A stretch of DNA of 64,000 nucleotides from Cyrtodaria siliqua (taxonomy: Eukaryota; Mollusca; Bivalvia; Adapedonta; Hiatellidae). Location of the stretch: assembly GCA_037043455.1 (NCBI GenBank), contig JAWPHD010000094.1, positions 496,001-560,000 of the forward strand, read 5' to 3'. This document shows positions 1 through 12,564 of this stretch, piece by piece. The translations under genes were made by a program, and so were the position numbers. Under the pieces are notes generated by a model. It was not told where the DNA came from. It saw only the letters and a list, made by a program, of their open reading frames with translations, and made no database searches. The first letter of the stretch is position 1; every line of letters begins with the position of its first letter.

Positions 1-3000
1 ATGTAAATGCCTGACATAAATGTACATATCAGTCATAGACAACCATTTAAATGTATACATAGGATAAAGGCACTTTCTCTTCTTCAGAAGACTGTTACCC
101 TGTAGTGACATCTCATATTTGCGCATATGATGGCCATTCCAAATACCCAGTTATGGTACATTAGATTAAAGACGCTGGTTCCAATATCAATTACCAGTTG
201 TAATGATCCAGGGCAGGAAAATTCCTGTGTTGTCAATCCACAACATTTCCCCCTCCTACTTTCTCAATATTGTTGTTGATACATTCATACAAGAAAATCT
301 ATCTAACATGTACCAAATAATGCTGATTGTTGAATACTAGTTATTGTATATTTGTTTTAACAAGGTAGGTATTGAGTTTAATATTGCTTTTAACAATTAA
401 CATTTCAATACACATTTTCATAAATTAGACAGTTAATATATCAGTTATCCAGTTTTTTTTCCACAAAATAACCAGGCTAGGGAGTCTTCACAATTTCAGG
501 AAAAAAGCCCTGAGTGGTAGACTCAACCACTTAAAACCGAATATCATTCATAGCTTAAAATGTGCTGGAAAATTATGTTAAACACCAAAATTGTTTTTAG
601 TGCAAACATGTTGCTGTCGTGTAAATTTAAGCGCGTACGAAAAGCTGTATGTTGTTACTCCTACTAACAAATAAATTTTGCATACGTTTTTATTGAAAGC
701 TTGTTTTCAAATCCTGCCCATGTATTATTTGACATATTGTTCATCACATTTCTTGAATACATATTGTTTAAACCAAATAGATTTGTAGGCAGGTTCCCAG
801 ATTCCAATGTATCCTTCCTGTCTCTCTGGGTCAGCTCTTCATAAGGCCAGCGTTATTTTATTTGTTGGTTACAGGAGAGCCTGCCCTATTTTTGCCCAAA
901 TCAAAATCAAAATAAAATTTAAAATCCCGATTTTATTTTTATTGCCAGTCCGACTTCACACAGTTTTGATATAATTATTCACTTTGAAAAAAATACTGTT
1001 TGAATTCACTGACCATTTGACCTGTGACATCCACCATATCCACAGTCTGCAAAGGCTAAAAGATTTACTGAGAAAAAACTTTAGCCATTTGTAACCCCTG
1101 CCCCCATCCAACCCGGGACGTAGCAGGTGTAAAGAACAGGACTTTGACTTTCGACTGTCCCGATTGTGCTGTGGATAGCAGGGGTTTTGCATCCAAATAC
1201 TAGGAAGACAGCGGTCCAAGAGGTTTCACTATATTTAACTAAAAATTAGTTTCTATTATAAAAAAACAGATGAAAAAAATCATAAAAAGTCACATCAGAG
1301 TTCTTCTGTTGTTGTTTTCAAAAACATGAAAACAATAAAATGTCTCAAAAAGTTACTTTTATTTTTAAGTTTAGCATTTTTCAATGTAAATGCTGGTCTT
1401 AATTTTATTTTTATTTCGTCCTTCCTACAGCAATGTTTAGGAAAGCTTCCCGTAAACCAATAAATAAAAAAACTCTGGCCTAACCTTGATGTTGATGAGC
1501 CGTTTAACAACATTCAATTCATCAACTGATTTTAAAGTACACCTGCACCCAAGATATACCATGCATTTATATCATATTTTAATAAAAGGAACAAAGATTC
1601 TCTTTATCAGTAATTAAATAAATACAAATGTCTGCACACATTCTATTTCGGTCAATTTTGAACCCAGAAACCTAAACGTATTAAAATAAAAAAATATTTA
1701 TCCGTTGTCCTGGAAACAAAATTCAAAGTAATCAGATCAGCAGAGTTTACAAAGAAAGTCAGGGTTTACGCTGTTGGCTACTCTGCCAATAATTTCTGCA
1801 AAACATCATTTTGTAGTACAAATGGATTCATAGGAAAATCCATTTTAATTTCAAATGTAAGCTTATGTGACTTGAGAGTGACAATGAGAAGTACCATTAA
1901 AGGGAAACACGGAAATCTTGATGTTTTAAAACTCATGGCATCCCGTTAGTTTTTCTATATAACTTGCATTTGTTCAATCATTAATATTTATTATAAGAAT
2001 AGTATGAAGCGAATTAGTTTTGCATATATAACTAACTGTCGATTAAATTTCACCAATGATATATTTAAACCTACGGTAGAATAACGAAACAAAGTAAAAA
2101 CACAAAATTGTATTTAAATATATGCAGGCAGATTTAACGTCAAACTGATACTGGAATAGTAAATCGAGAGGCTAATTTTAATGCTTGATAACGATTTCAA
2201 GATTGCCATATGTGACTTTAAACTTTGTGAAAGTGTAATTTCAGTAAAAGGTAAAATATATATACATATATAATTATATATATATACCGTAATAAATACA
2301 TAACGATTCATAAATAATTCAAAATACCATTTGTTTAGCTGCATGTTTTGGTGTTGTTCCTATTAGAGTACCACGTTTACAAATGGGCCCCAATTGGTCA
2401 ATGTTTACCTTTTCAATAGAATTTCTGCATGGGCAGCCATCTTGAATTTTATGTGTAGAATCGCCATTCGACGGTGAATATCTGGCCTCCTGTGCAGAGC
2501 ATTGTGGGAGGCCAGGGAACCAGGCTATGAAGCGTGATGTTATTCACTTTTTGCGTCGCTATTCCGACAAAGCCTACACTATAACGTATTAAAAAAAGAA
2601 ACGTTTTCGCTATTCAACTCAGTATCGATCAAGAGATATGCGTTTCAAAAAAGAATAGAGCGGTCGACAGCGACAAAAATCAGTGTACATCTTTTTTTCC
2701 AGTTTTAACCCTCCTTAACTGTTTAAAAAATGACTTGATTTAATGGATTAAATGCTTCATAACGTCAGTAAACATGAAGAAATCAAGAGGATTGGCTACC
2801 AAAACTGCTTTTTGAATGCAAAATGTGATGATTTTCAGGCCAGAATCCAATTTTCAAGGCAATTTTTCACTATTTCTTAATTTGGTAACACTACAGGAAT
2901 ATATAGGAATCCCAAATACTCCTAAAAGCAAGTCTGTTACTAGCTTTGTGCTTAAAAGCCAAGTTTTAATGACTGGGCAGCGTACCTACAGTTCTCTCTC

Positions 3001-3400
3001 ATTATCTCAGAAAACCCAATTTTAAGGGGTAAGGGGAAGGATTTTTTGGTGTCATGCCTGATACTTGATGCCAAAATATCCACAGAAAAGTGGGGGTCAT
3101 GTATCTCCTAAGAAAGAACTTGTCTCATGAATGAATGCTCCCTTTAAAAACATAAACACTGAGATGCCAAAATATTGTATTCATGCACTCAGTCCATATA
3201 CGCAAAAAAAATAATTCAAAAAACAATTTTAACATGACAATGCTTGGAAATGTAACAAATATATCAACAATGTGATATAAACCAAAAACGGCACTTTAAA
3301 TTAGTGAAAAAGCCTTTTTTTACAAAAAGAAATGAGAATTATTTACTGACCGCCATTATGCGAACCCCAGGCGAACACTCCCTGTGATGCAATGGGTGTG
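1..3400. other. Gene-poor stretch, no supported gene
   Basis: AT-rich, with only short open frames that show no recognisable domain, signal peptide or splice-flanked exon. It holds a SINE 3' fragment near 786-860 and a short TA-rich run near 2260-2290. A second piece near 1470-1525 resembles the same SINE tail (GATGAGCCGTTTAACAACATT). I see nothing else I can support. Confidence 0.6.
786..860 (+). mobile_element. SINE 3' fragment
   Basis: The stretch with GGCAGGTTCCCAGATTCC and TGTATCCTTCCTGTCTCTCT matches the 3' half of the tRNA-derived SINE seen at 5213-5452, 19172-19482 and 57691-57952. The tRNA head is absent, so this is a truncated, diverged copy. Confidence 0.6.
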
Positions 3401-3490
3401 CTACACCACTTCGGTAAGTTCCGGGAACAAATCACGCGTGCAAACCGTATGTCGTGTACATTTCTTGCATGCCGAATTATATGAATCTTT

Positions 3491-3624
3491 CATGGGTATC
3501 CGTTGAAGATAGGGAATTCCAACCCGAGGTATAAGTGTTTTTATCGGAACCGATGCTCTGCCGCGGTTCCGATTAAAACACTTAAACCGAGGGTTGGAAT
3601 TCCTATCTGAACCGAATACCCATG
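3491..3624. repeat. Imperfect foldback, about 61-bp arms
   Basis: The arms 3491-3552 and 3564-3624 are near-perfect reverse complements: CATGGGTATCCG.. to ..TTATCGGAACCG, and CGGTTCCGAT.. to ..GAATACCCATG. They are separated by about 11 bp. The structure would form a long hairpin. It resembles a short foldback element or MITE core. No target duplication was identified. Confidence 0.7.
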
Positions 3625-3639
3625 ATAAATACTTTTTCT

Positions 3640-4870
3640 TGCATATCAGAGACATGTTGTGCGTTGACGCCGCCAGCTACAAACGTTTTGCATCTATGAA
3701 AATAAATGAAAATAAAATACGTTCACTTCGAAACAATACAATTTCAATATCAGCAAACTTTTGTGCGGAAAAGTGACATACTTTCGTCCACGCATGTACA
3801 CGCTCTACATGGGGATATTTACTTCTTTAATTGGATTTAACATTTAAAACAATTTAACCGATTTAACTAAACTATGACTTGTTTTCTAAGTTGTTATTCA
3901 GTGTTCAATCAATCCTCACAATGTAGAATTTAGAAATCTTTTGTGTCTTTTTATATATATTGTTTAATTCGCAGTATTATTTCATCTATACAAATATACG
4001 TCTTATATAGATTACAAAATTCCTATTGGTTCAATTGCCACCACGTGACCACCGATAGAACGCGATTAGTCCTTGGTCCTTAGGTCCACAGAACCCTTAT
4101 CAAAAGTCTATTATTGTATATTATACAGTTTTATAATAAAACGTGTGATTATATGGTGCTATCGCTAAAAGGGGGGACATATATATATATAACTATCAGC
4201 ACGTTTAACTCGTGGTAGCAGCAGTACAACTACATTGAGATTCAAATACAAATTATTACCTTAAAGAAATAACTCGTCAAATAACGGCAATATTACACCA
4301 AAAGGCCGTCCATTAAAATTCTCTGTCCAGGTTTTCAGGTCATATAAAAAATAATATGTGATGATTATAAGCATTGCTTTTTAAGGGTTATTAAAATACC
4401 CGTGATTGAATATGGTGAAATTAATTATTAGTCGGTGAGTTATGAGTTATAAGTTCTTAATACGCTCAAGTTGTGGGATTTGGCTTGGCTGGTTAAAGCC
4501 GTTTATAGAGTTTGGATTCTCAAAATATGTAAATTATATATAAACATCGTCGTCAGTAGGCTTAGACGCCTCCACGCGCTTGCAATCAGGACAGTTATTC
4601 ATTCGATCTTTGGAGATCGCTGAGTACGATACTTATATTTAGTTATCGGTGGTACATTTTTAATTGCTTTTGTTTTCTTACTCTGGGTATTGTTAAACCA
4701 CTCATAGGATATGTTGTCTGCTTTTTAATTTAGTATTTTGGCTGTTACTTGTGATACGCAGGCTTCATAACCGCTGCTCCCAACTAATATCCATTTTGTT
4801 TATTTCGCTCTTCGGGGCATAGTATTTTGTTAGATACTGGGACCATACGCAGCTGGACCTGGGGGAAGAA
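3640..4870. other. Non-coding stretch
   Basis: AT-rich DNA with a short TA run near 4181-4195. I see no coding exon, RNA gene or repeat array here. Confidence 0.5.
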
Positions 4871-4872
4871 AA

Positions 4873-5062
4873 TATCTCTATGTCCACCGCCATATGCATC
4901 CCATCTTTGGGATATGCATGCCATCTTTGGGATGGTTAAAAGTATGTACTACTGATTTTATGAATATTGAGTTCTGCACAATCCGGGGCTAGAGGGCGTG
5001 AGCGGTAGCTAGCATATGTCACTACCCTTCATGAACAGTCTCAATCAAACCGAGACTTGAAT
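4873..5062 (+). repeat. Dispersed repeat, copy 1
   Basis: Blocks such as TGTCCACCGCCATATGCAT, TTTATGAATATTGAGTTCTG, GGGCTAGAGGGCGTGAGCGG and TCATGAACAGTCTCAAT recur in inverted orientation at 61412-61556, inside a coding exon there. This copy has an extra duplicated ATGCATCCCATCTTTGGGAT segment. No coding capacity is seen, so it is probably a small non-autonomous element. Confidence 0.7.
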
Positions 5063-5212
5063 ATTTCGTATGTGTTCGGCCATTTCGAAAGGTCTCGTAC
5101 TCTTTTAGAAACGGTCTACATCTGTTGTAAAATGTGTCTGCTTTAATCAGCCAAATTCCATTATGTCAAGTAATGGAAGATAATACATATATAGGGATTG
5201 CCTGTTTACTCA

Positions 5213-5452
5213 ATTAGCGTGTTTGGGCAAGACACTTTCCCTTAGCCCCGTCCGTCGGATGGGGACGTAAACCGGGTGGTCCCGTGTATCGGTCTATCCT
5301 CCGAGCACGTTAAAGAACCATAGGAATCTATTCGATAATAAGAGTAGGGCAGGTTCCCGTATTCCTATGTATCCTTCCCCTCTCTCTGGGGCGGCTCTAA
5401 ATAACCTATACTGTGTTGATGAGCCGTTAAACAACATTCAGTTCAATTCAAT
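5213..5452 (+). mobile_element. tRNA-derived SINE, 5' truncated
   Basis: It contains the SINE body from GGGCAAGACACTTTCCCTTAG through CGTTAAAGAACCATAGGAAT to the tail GATGAGCCGTTAAACAACATTCAG followed by a short CAATT repeat. The tRNA-like head present in the 19172-19482 copy is missing. It lies just upstream of the cationic-peptide exons. Confidence 0.8.
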
Positions 5453-5713
5453 TCAATTAGCATTCATAGATATCATGAACAAGTTTTCATAATTTGCAAT
5501 TCTTCTTACCATTTAAATATTTATGAAAAGTAAATTCATTTACGGAAAATTATTTTCTATTCAGTACATCAAATGACCAAATGTAAATGTTAGCATTATG
5601 TTGATACCCATATCACGTTGATAGCTGACCCTGTTTACAAGTTACGCAGATGTAACAACCAACTGGTTAAGTTGTATAGGTCATATATTAATATTCAACT
5701 TTTTGTGTTGCAG

Positions 5714-5813
5714 AAACTGGAAGCGATTTTGGAGAGGAGTGCGAAATGTCATCAGAAGGATTCGAATCCCATTCCGATACACGTATCCGCTCGGGAAAAG
5801 CGAACAGACGTAG
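5714..5813 (+). CDS. Candidate terminal exon A, cationic peptide
   Basis: An acceptor (TTTTGTGTTGCAG, ending at 5713) precedes a 32-codon frame that needs two bases from an upstream exon, the same phase as the last exon of the peptide gene at 20159-24430. It begins NWKRFWRGVRNVIRRIRI, carries nine Lys/Arg against one Glu and stops at TAG 5811-5813. AATAAA follows near 5879. Exon B, about 260 bp downstream, repeats the plan with conservative changes (K/R, V/F, I/L, R/K). The role inferred is the effector part of a membrane-active antimicrobial precursor. No upstream exon with signal peptide was found. A second frame of the same DNA (5618-5950) is also open, so the reading frame is not settled. 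Confidence 0.4.
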
Positions 5814-5976
5814 ATCTTACCCCGCTCTTCTACCACATGTATTTTAAATGTTTAATAATTATTATTTTAGAACGCTTAATAATAAAGAGCGGCATCTCCT
5901 ATACACTAATGAGCAGTATGCAAAAGAAAAACAACAACACAATGGGTTAATTGTATAATTATACTGTATGTCGCAG

Positions 5977-6061
5977 AGCTCCAAGAAAGAAGAGCTGGAG
6001 ACGATTTTGGTCAGGAGTGCGAAATTTTCTAAAGCAGATTCGAATTACAGTGACCAAGTAA
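5977..6061 (+). CDS. Candidate terminal exon B, cationic peptide
   Basis: After an acceptor (TGTATGTCGCAG, ending at 5976) a 27-codon frame runs to TAA 6059-6061, again in the phase needing two upstream bases. It begins APRKKSWRRFWSGVRNFLKQ, has nine Lys/Arg and no acidic residue. The WRRFW..VRNFLKQIRI part would form an amphipathic helix. It is a diverged duplicate of exon A, and the 3' flanks also match (CTACCACATGTATT, AATAAA, AGCGGCATCTC). If spliced to shared upstream exons, A and B would be alternative terminal exons with their own poly(A) signals. A competing open frame exists here too, so confidence is moderate. Confidence 0.42.
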
Positions 6062-6339
6062 AGTCTACAGACGTAGATCGTATTCTGCTCTACTACCACA
6101 TGTATTAAAACCACTATATTGTCTTGGAACGCTGAAAATAAAAAGCGGCATCTCTTAAAAGAAACAAAAACAAAATTGTATGCAGAATAAAAACAACAAC
6201 TACACTAACTTGGTAAACATGTTATTGAAGTGTTATGAGATTATTTTTTTTCTTCAAATTCCTGTACTCTCTCGTATATATACTGAACAAAAAAAGAAAC
6301 TTCCGACTTTTTGCTGGTATTTCCATAGGTCAGTTTTTG

Positions 6340-6596
6340 AGGGCATATAGTTGAATTGGATTTTATAGTCGCACCAACAGCTAAGGTCATATGGCGACTT
6401 TCCAGCTTCCATTGGTGGAGGAAGACCCCAGGTGCCCCTTCGGGCAATTTTCGTGCACGGGCACCGACGTTCCGCAAGCCAGCTGGATAGCTTCCTCACA
6501 TAAAGATTCCTAGGCACCTGAGGGATCGAACCTACAGCGGTGAGGGGCAAGTGATTTCAAGTCAGAGACGTTAACCACTCGGCTACGGACGCCCCT
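6340..6596 (-). mobile_element. SINE with tRNA-Ser-like head
   Basis: On the minus strand the element starts near 6595 with GGGGCGTCCGTAGCCGAGTGG (A box) and has GGTTCGATCCC (B box). The anticodon-like segment CTTGAAA reads as TGA, as in tRNA-Ser. The body follows (GGAAAGTCGCCATATGAC). A head-truncated copy is at 15958-16128. The head is imperfect and continues into a non-tRNA body, so it is a SINE and not a functional tRNA. Confidence 0.8.
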
Positions 6597-6619
6597 TGAG
6601 GGCATATAAAAGCTTAAAC

Positions 6620-7320
6620 AGCGTTTAAATAAAACAATTGTTGATGTTTGTAAGCACTAAATATCCCATTAAACAGTTTCAAATTTGCCAAGAATATTTT
6701 ATGGATGGTATAGAAATGTTAAAGGGTGGTAATTTGATGATTGTTGATAATCAAAAGCTGCCATCTACACAATCTGTGTTATATTTTTTTGTTGACATTT
6801 TTGGTAAGGAACATATGCAGAATACTGAATTTTCTAAAAACATCTTTGTTTGGACTAGTGTTGGCGGTCTATCTAATTATTCTTAAAACATCATTAATTG
6901 TTTTGCTGTCTAGACAATCAGCATCAACATCAGCGGAAGTTTCTTTTTTTGTTCAGTATATTTACACACATTTGAACCTGTTTCTTTTCGCAATGTAACA
7001 TGTTAAATCTATTAATAGTACATTTATTACAAACCTGAATATATGGAGACTACAACAACCATCCTTGTTTTGTTTGTGTTATTTTTACGTTCCATATAAC
7101 CAGTACTACATATATCCATATAACCAGTACTACATATTATCGCGCATATTGCCTATTGTTCCAAAGGTTGACAATATCCACTTTAACCTTCACTGCGATG
7201 TACTATTTTTATTCCCCGCCACGTCTCTTGAGCGGACATATAGTGCTACCTTGTCGTCTGTACTTCCGTATGAACATTCAAAACTGAGAAAAGTGCCTCT
7301 AGAGAACCACAGTTCCCAAA
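6620..7320. other. Non-coding stretch before the first minisatellite
   Basis: Open frames of up to about 85 codons occur on the plus strand, but none shows a domain, signal peptide or repeat support. I see no gene here. Confidence 0.5.
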
Positions 7321-7323
7321 CAC

Positions 7324-8224
7324 AAAGGCACCGTATGCCCGCACAGTACCATAAAAGGCACCGTAGGCCCGCACAGTACCACAAAGGCACCGTAGGCCCG
7401 CACAGTACCACAAAGGCACCGTAGGCCCGCACTGTACCACAAAGGCGACGTAGACCCGCACTGTACCATAAAGACACCGTAGGCCCGCACTGTACCACAA
7501 AGGCACCGTAGACCCGCACAGTACCACAAAGGCACCGTAGGCCGGCACAGTACCACAAAGGCACCGTAGATCCGCACAGTACCACAAAGGCACCATAGAC
7601 CCGCACAGTACCACAAATGCACCGTAGGCCCGCACTGTACCACAAAGGCACCGTAGACCCGCACTGTACCACAAAGACACAGTAGGCCCGCACTGTACCA
7701 CAAAGGCACCGTAGACCCGCACAGTACCACAAAGGCACCGTAGGCCCGCACTGTACCACAAAGGCGACGTTGGCCCGCACTGTACCACAAAGGCGACGTA
7801 GACCCGCACTGTACCACAAAGACACCGTAGGCCCGAACTGTACCACAAAGGCACCGTAGACCCGCACTGTAGCACAAAGGCACCGTAGACCCGCAGAGTA
7901 CCACAAAGGCACCGTAGATCCGCACAGTACCACAAAGGCACCGTAGGCCCGCACAGTACCACAAAGGCACCGTAGGCCCGCACTTTTCCATAAAGGCACC
8001 GTAGGCCCGCACTGTACCACAAATGCACAGTAGGCCCGCACTGTACCACAAATGCACCGTAGACCCGCACAGTACCACAAAGGCACCGTAGGCCCGCACT
8101 TTTCCACAAAGGCACCGTAGGCCCGCACTGTACCACAAATGCACCGTAGGCCCGCACTGTACCACAAATGCACCGTAGACCCGCACAGTACCACAAAGGC
8201 ACCGTAGGGCCGCACAGTACCACA
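7324..8224. repeat. 29-bp minisatellite, about 31 units
   Basis: The unit is close to CCCGCACAGTACCACAAAGG plus CACCGTAGG, with variants CACTGTACC, ATGCACC and GCGACG. Because 29 is not divisible by three and the unit lacks minus-strand stops, all three minus frames stay open for about 340 codons. They encode the same 29-residue peptide in rotated order. This explains three overlapping long frames without needing a gene. Confidence 0.93.
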
Positions 8225-8225
8225 A

Positions 8226-9180
8226 AGAGCAAATTAAATATACAATGAAACGGAAAATACATAACATAAAGAGCGGTGAAGACAGGGTTACCGACTTGGA
8301 ACGGACAGTAGGCAATAAGGCCTACAGGTTAGCTTAGCTTAAATCGATTTTATATGTACATAACCTCGCTATCATCCTGTCTTCAGCTCCTACATTGACA
8401 AGATATTGTAAATAAAAGGACATGCATATACAATCTCTAACAGTAAATTCCACATCAAGAGAAATTAGCAAACGATACTCGTATAATTTATGTTGTTTTA
8501 AATAATATATAAAAAATACATATCTAAAAACACCTCAGGATGTATCCAGAATTATACTGAACAATCACAACTGTTGCAGTCAAAGATAAAACTAGGGTAC
8601 GACCAGAAAACCTAAGGGGCAAAAGTTCATGCGCCAACCTCCCCTTTCAGGGTTTCAGAAGGTGCGATCAGACAGTCCCACGAAATTGTCCGGCCATCGC
8701 ACGTAGTGACTGACTGCATATACTTTTCTGACGAATTTTCTAACTAATTTTGTAAAGTGGTAAGGAAATCCTTCAGACCACTTTAATTACACATCCACAA
8801 AATAAATGTTGTGATAGTTTTACATTCAAGCTTTTCGTTAAGTCCATTTCTCAGACACCGGAAGCCATAAAACGTTCAATGTTCGCACATGTTTACATCT
8901 GCACGACAGCAGCATATTTCTACCAAAAGTAGGTAAATATAAATGTCATTCACCTACTTTTCGCACTTCGTCAATTAACATTACATTTTAGCAATCAAGT
9001 TTCTACATTTAAAATTTCTATTAAGACATTCGCAACAGAGTACGTGTTTAGATCTAGATGGCAGCAGTGTTCTTACCAAAAGTAGGTCATACGAATGATA
9101 TTCGCCTACCTTTCGCACATTGTTAATTTAATGCTGCCTTGTTAAAGGATATACCGTGGCGAGTATTTCTGTATTTACCC
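8226..9180. other. Non-coding stretch with two similar hairpins
   Basis: Two related segments, near 8918-8970 and 9072-9120, each place ACCAAAAGTAGGT before ACCTACTTTTCGCAC or a close variant, so each can fold into a short stem-loop. The flanks are partly duplicated as well. No coding exon is seen. Confidence 0.55.
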
Positions 9181-9186
9181 ACGTAC

Positions 9187-11092
9187 ATTTAACAATGTAA
9201 GCAACTGAATGTCACATTTAACACAGTATACAACTGAATGTCACATTTAACCAAGTCTGCAATTGAATGTTACATTTAACCAAAGAATGTCACATTTAAC
9301 AACTTATGCAACTGAATGTCACATGTAACCAAGTCTGCAACTGAATGTCACATTTAACAAAGTATGCAGCTGTATGTCACATTTAACAGAGTATGTCGCA
9401 TTTAACAATGTATGCAACTGAATATTACATTTAACAAAGTATGTCGCATTTAACAAAGTATGCATCGGAACGTCACATTTAACAAAGTATGCAACTGAAT
9501 GTCAATTTAACCAAGTCTGCAACTGATGACACATTTAACCAAATATGGAACTGAATGTCACATTCAACCAAGTCTGCAATTGAATGTTACATTTAACCAA
9601 ATAATGTCACATTTAACAACTTATGCAACTGAATGTCACATGTAACCAAGTCTGCAACTGAATGTCACATTTAACAATGTATGCAACTGAATGTCACATT
9701 TAACAAAGTATGCAGCTGTATGTCACATTTAACAGAGTATGTCGCATTTAACAATGTATGCAACTGAATATTACATTTAACAAAGTATGTCGCATTTAAC
9801 AAAGTATGCATCGGAACGTCACATTTAACAAAGTATTGAACTGAATGTCAATTTAACCAAGTCTGCAACTGATGACACATATAACCAAATATGGAACTGA
9901 ATGTCACATTTAACACAGTATGCAACTGAATGTCACATTTAACCAAGTCTGCAATTGAATGTTACATTTAATCAAAGAATGTCACATTTAACAAGTTATG
10001 CAACTGAATGTCACATGTAACCAAGTCTGCAACTGAATGTCACATTTAACCAAATATGTAACTGAATGTCACATTTAACAAAGTATGCAGCTGAATGTAT
10101 CATTTAACAAAGTATGTCGAATTTAACAAAGTATGCAACTGAATGTCACATCTAACACAGTATGCAACTAAACGTCGCATTTAACAAAGTATGCAACTGG
10201 ATATTACATTTAACAAAGAAAGTCGCATTTACCAAAGTATGCAACTGAATGTCACATTTAAAAACGTATGCAACTGAATGTCACATTTAACCAAGTCTGC
10301 AACTGAATGTCACATTTAACCAAATATGGAACTGAATGTCACGTTTAACAAAGTTTGCAGCTGAATGTCACATTTAACAAAGTATGTCGAATTTAACAAA
10401 GTATGCAACTGAATGTCACATATTACACAGTATGCAACTAAACGTCATATTTAACAAAGTATGAAACTGAATATTACATTTAACAAAACATGCCCCATGT
10501 AATAACGTATGCAGCTGAATGTCACACTTAACAAAGAGTGCAACTGAATGTCACATTTAACAAAGTATGCGACTGAATGTCACACTTAACAAATAATGCA
10601 ACTGAATGTCACATTTAACAAAGAATGCAACTGAATGTCACATTTAACAAAATATGCGACTGAATGTCACATTTAACAAAGTATGCAACTGAATGTCACA
10701 TTTAACAAAGAATGCAACTGAATGTCACATTTAACAAAATATGCGACTGAATGTCACATTTAACAAAGTATGCAACTGAATGTCACACTTAACAAAGAAT
10801 GCAACTGAATGTCACATTTAACAAAGAATGGAACTGAATGTCACACTTAACAAAGAATGCAACTGAATGTCACATTTAACAAAATATGCGACTGAATGTC
10901 ACATTTAACAAAGTATGCAACTGAATGTCACACTTAACAAAGAATGCAACTGAATGTCACATTTAACAAAGAATGCAACTGAATGTCACATTTAACAAAA
11001 TATGCGACTGAATGTCACATTTAACAAAGTATGCAACTGAATGTCACATTTAACAAAGAATGCAACTGAATGTCACATTTAACATAGAATGC
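9187..11092. repeat. 29-bp satellite, about 65 units
   Basis: The unit is CAACTGAATGTCACATTTAA plus CAAAGTATG, spaced exactly 29 bp in the homogeneous part (10500-11080). It is more diverged before about 10500, where shortened units such as AGTATGTCGCATTTAACA interrupt the phase. It shares only the unit length with the array at 7324-8224. Confidence 0.93.
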
Positions 11093-11099
11093 AATTGAC

Positions 11100-12560
11100 C
11101 ATAATTCGGCCAATGAATCGTAATCTGTCAGCGATATGCGCACCAATACTGATACCACCCACTTTGATTATGATGAGTTGCGAGTCACACGATTCTGGAC
11201 AAACTAAAGGGTGGGAGAAGGAACGGCAACGCAAAACGTAACCCTATAGATTCTCCGATTTCCGAGTATACTCGCAATAGGCAGGAAAATGACGTCCTTT
11301 ACACACGTCAATATTGTGATACAGACGTGTATACATAACATACATTTTGTATTTGCTTGATTTGTATTAGCAATATTATAAACTTGATTTGTATTAAGAA
11401 ATACTACAACTACGTTATTTTGAGTGTTTAAATGTGTGACTAGGGGTTCATGTATATATTTAACTGTTATGCATTCTTGCATACCAATTTAGAACTAGAC
11501 AATCATCGGTGGATAATACCTAATGTTGCGCGTAATAGCCTTCGGGGATTTTCCATCTGAGTGCGTCATCCACAGCGTGATGCTGCATCAATAGCATAAC
11601 CTTGATCGTGCAGGTACGGGAACAAATCATGCATGCAAACTGGAATTCGGGTTCATATCATATACCATTCAAACACTCTGTCTCGCGACACAATTATTAA
11701 AATAATACATATAAAGTAAAATTAGATGCACGAATTTATTACGCATATTATTTTAGTTTTTGTTGAAACATCTTAAAGGCTTGGGCAATATCATAAATCA
11801 TTCTGCTAACGACCAACTCATCAGTTAACTATTTGGCAACTGGACGTAACCGTATGCTATACAGAAGTAGATATAAAAGTAGAGGAGGACATGTAGCATT
11901 GTAGGACCACTGTCAACCAAAACTACGCATAGAAGCAAACAATGATTACAAAGACGAACAAGCAAGATTTTACACAAGCGTAAAATAAAATAGCTGCCGA
12001 GAGACATCAAGTCACAAGTGTTAAAACAATATTGAAAACAATAACGCCACGACCGTTTTTTCTTACATTATTTCCGATTTTTACCAGGCATTTTACCTTC
12101 CTACCTAGCATTTTGAATCAATGTGGGCGACCTCGCTTCTTTCTGTTCAAATACCTTGACATGCCTTACATATTGATTGCAATTCACCCTTGTAACACGA
12201 CGTGCTAGAAGTACACATCAGTACGTGTGCGTTAGTGTGTGCATTACAACACAAGTAAACTGTTCACTATTATCATATTGCGTTATCAAAGTAAAAACCG
12301 TAAAGGAACTGTTGCTTCCTTACCAATAGCAATAATGAAAACCATAATAATGAAAATTTAAAAAAAGAAAGCAAAAAGGAAATCAGCAGGCTTGAACACG
12401 ACCTCCCACGGCACAAACACGACGCCTTAGTCAACTGCGTAACTTCGCCCAAGTTTTTCAAGTTTTTCAAACGAGTACTCTAGGAATTCAAGTTGTAAAG
12501 CATGCTTATAGCCACTTATATAAGTCACAATCTGTTTACTAATAGATATATATAAAACCC
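11100..12560. other. Non-coding stretch between arrays
   Basis: I see no coding exon, RNA gene or clear repeat. A short piece at about 11600-11635 (GGGAACAAATCATGCATGCAAAC) resembles 3420-3443 and may be an old dispersed repeat. Confidence 0.45.
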
Positions 12561-12564
12561 ATAT

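Noticed and set aside
956..1513. Two minus-strand frames of 87 and 72 codons
   Set aside because: No recognisable domain or splice context, and the second overlaps a SINE-tail-like sequence.
5618..5950. 110-codon plus-strand frame over exon A as a separate gene
   Set aside because: It starts without a signal peptide and runs through the poly(A) signal. It is kept as an alternative reading of the duplicated exons, because the matching frame in exon B is also open.
6510..6596. tRNA-Ser gene on the minus strand
   Set aside because: It is the head of a SINE whose body recurs at 15958-16128.
7190..8315. Three overlapping open frames of about 340 codons on the minus strand
   Set aside because: They are the three readings of the 29-bp minisatellite and give the same rotated 29-residue peptide. 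No signal peptide, splice or domain evidence.
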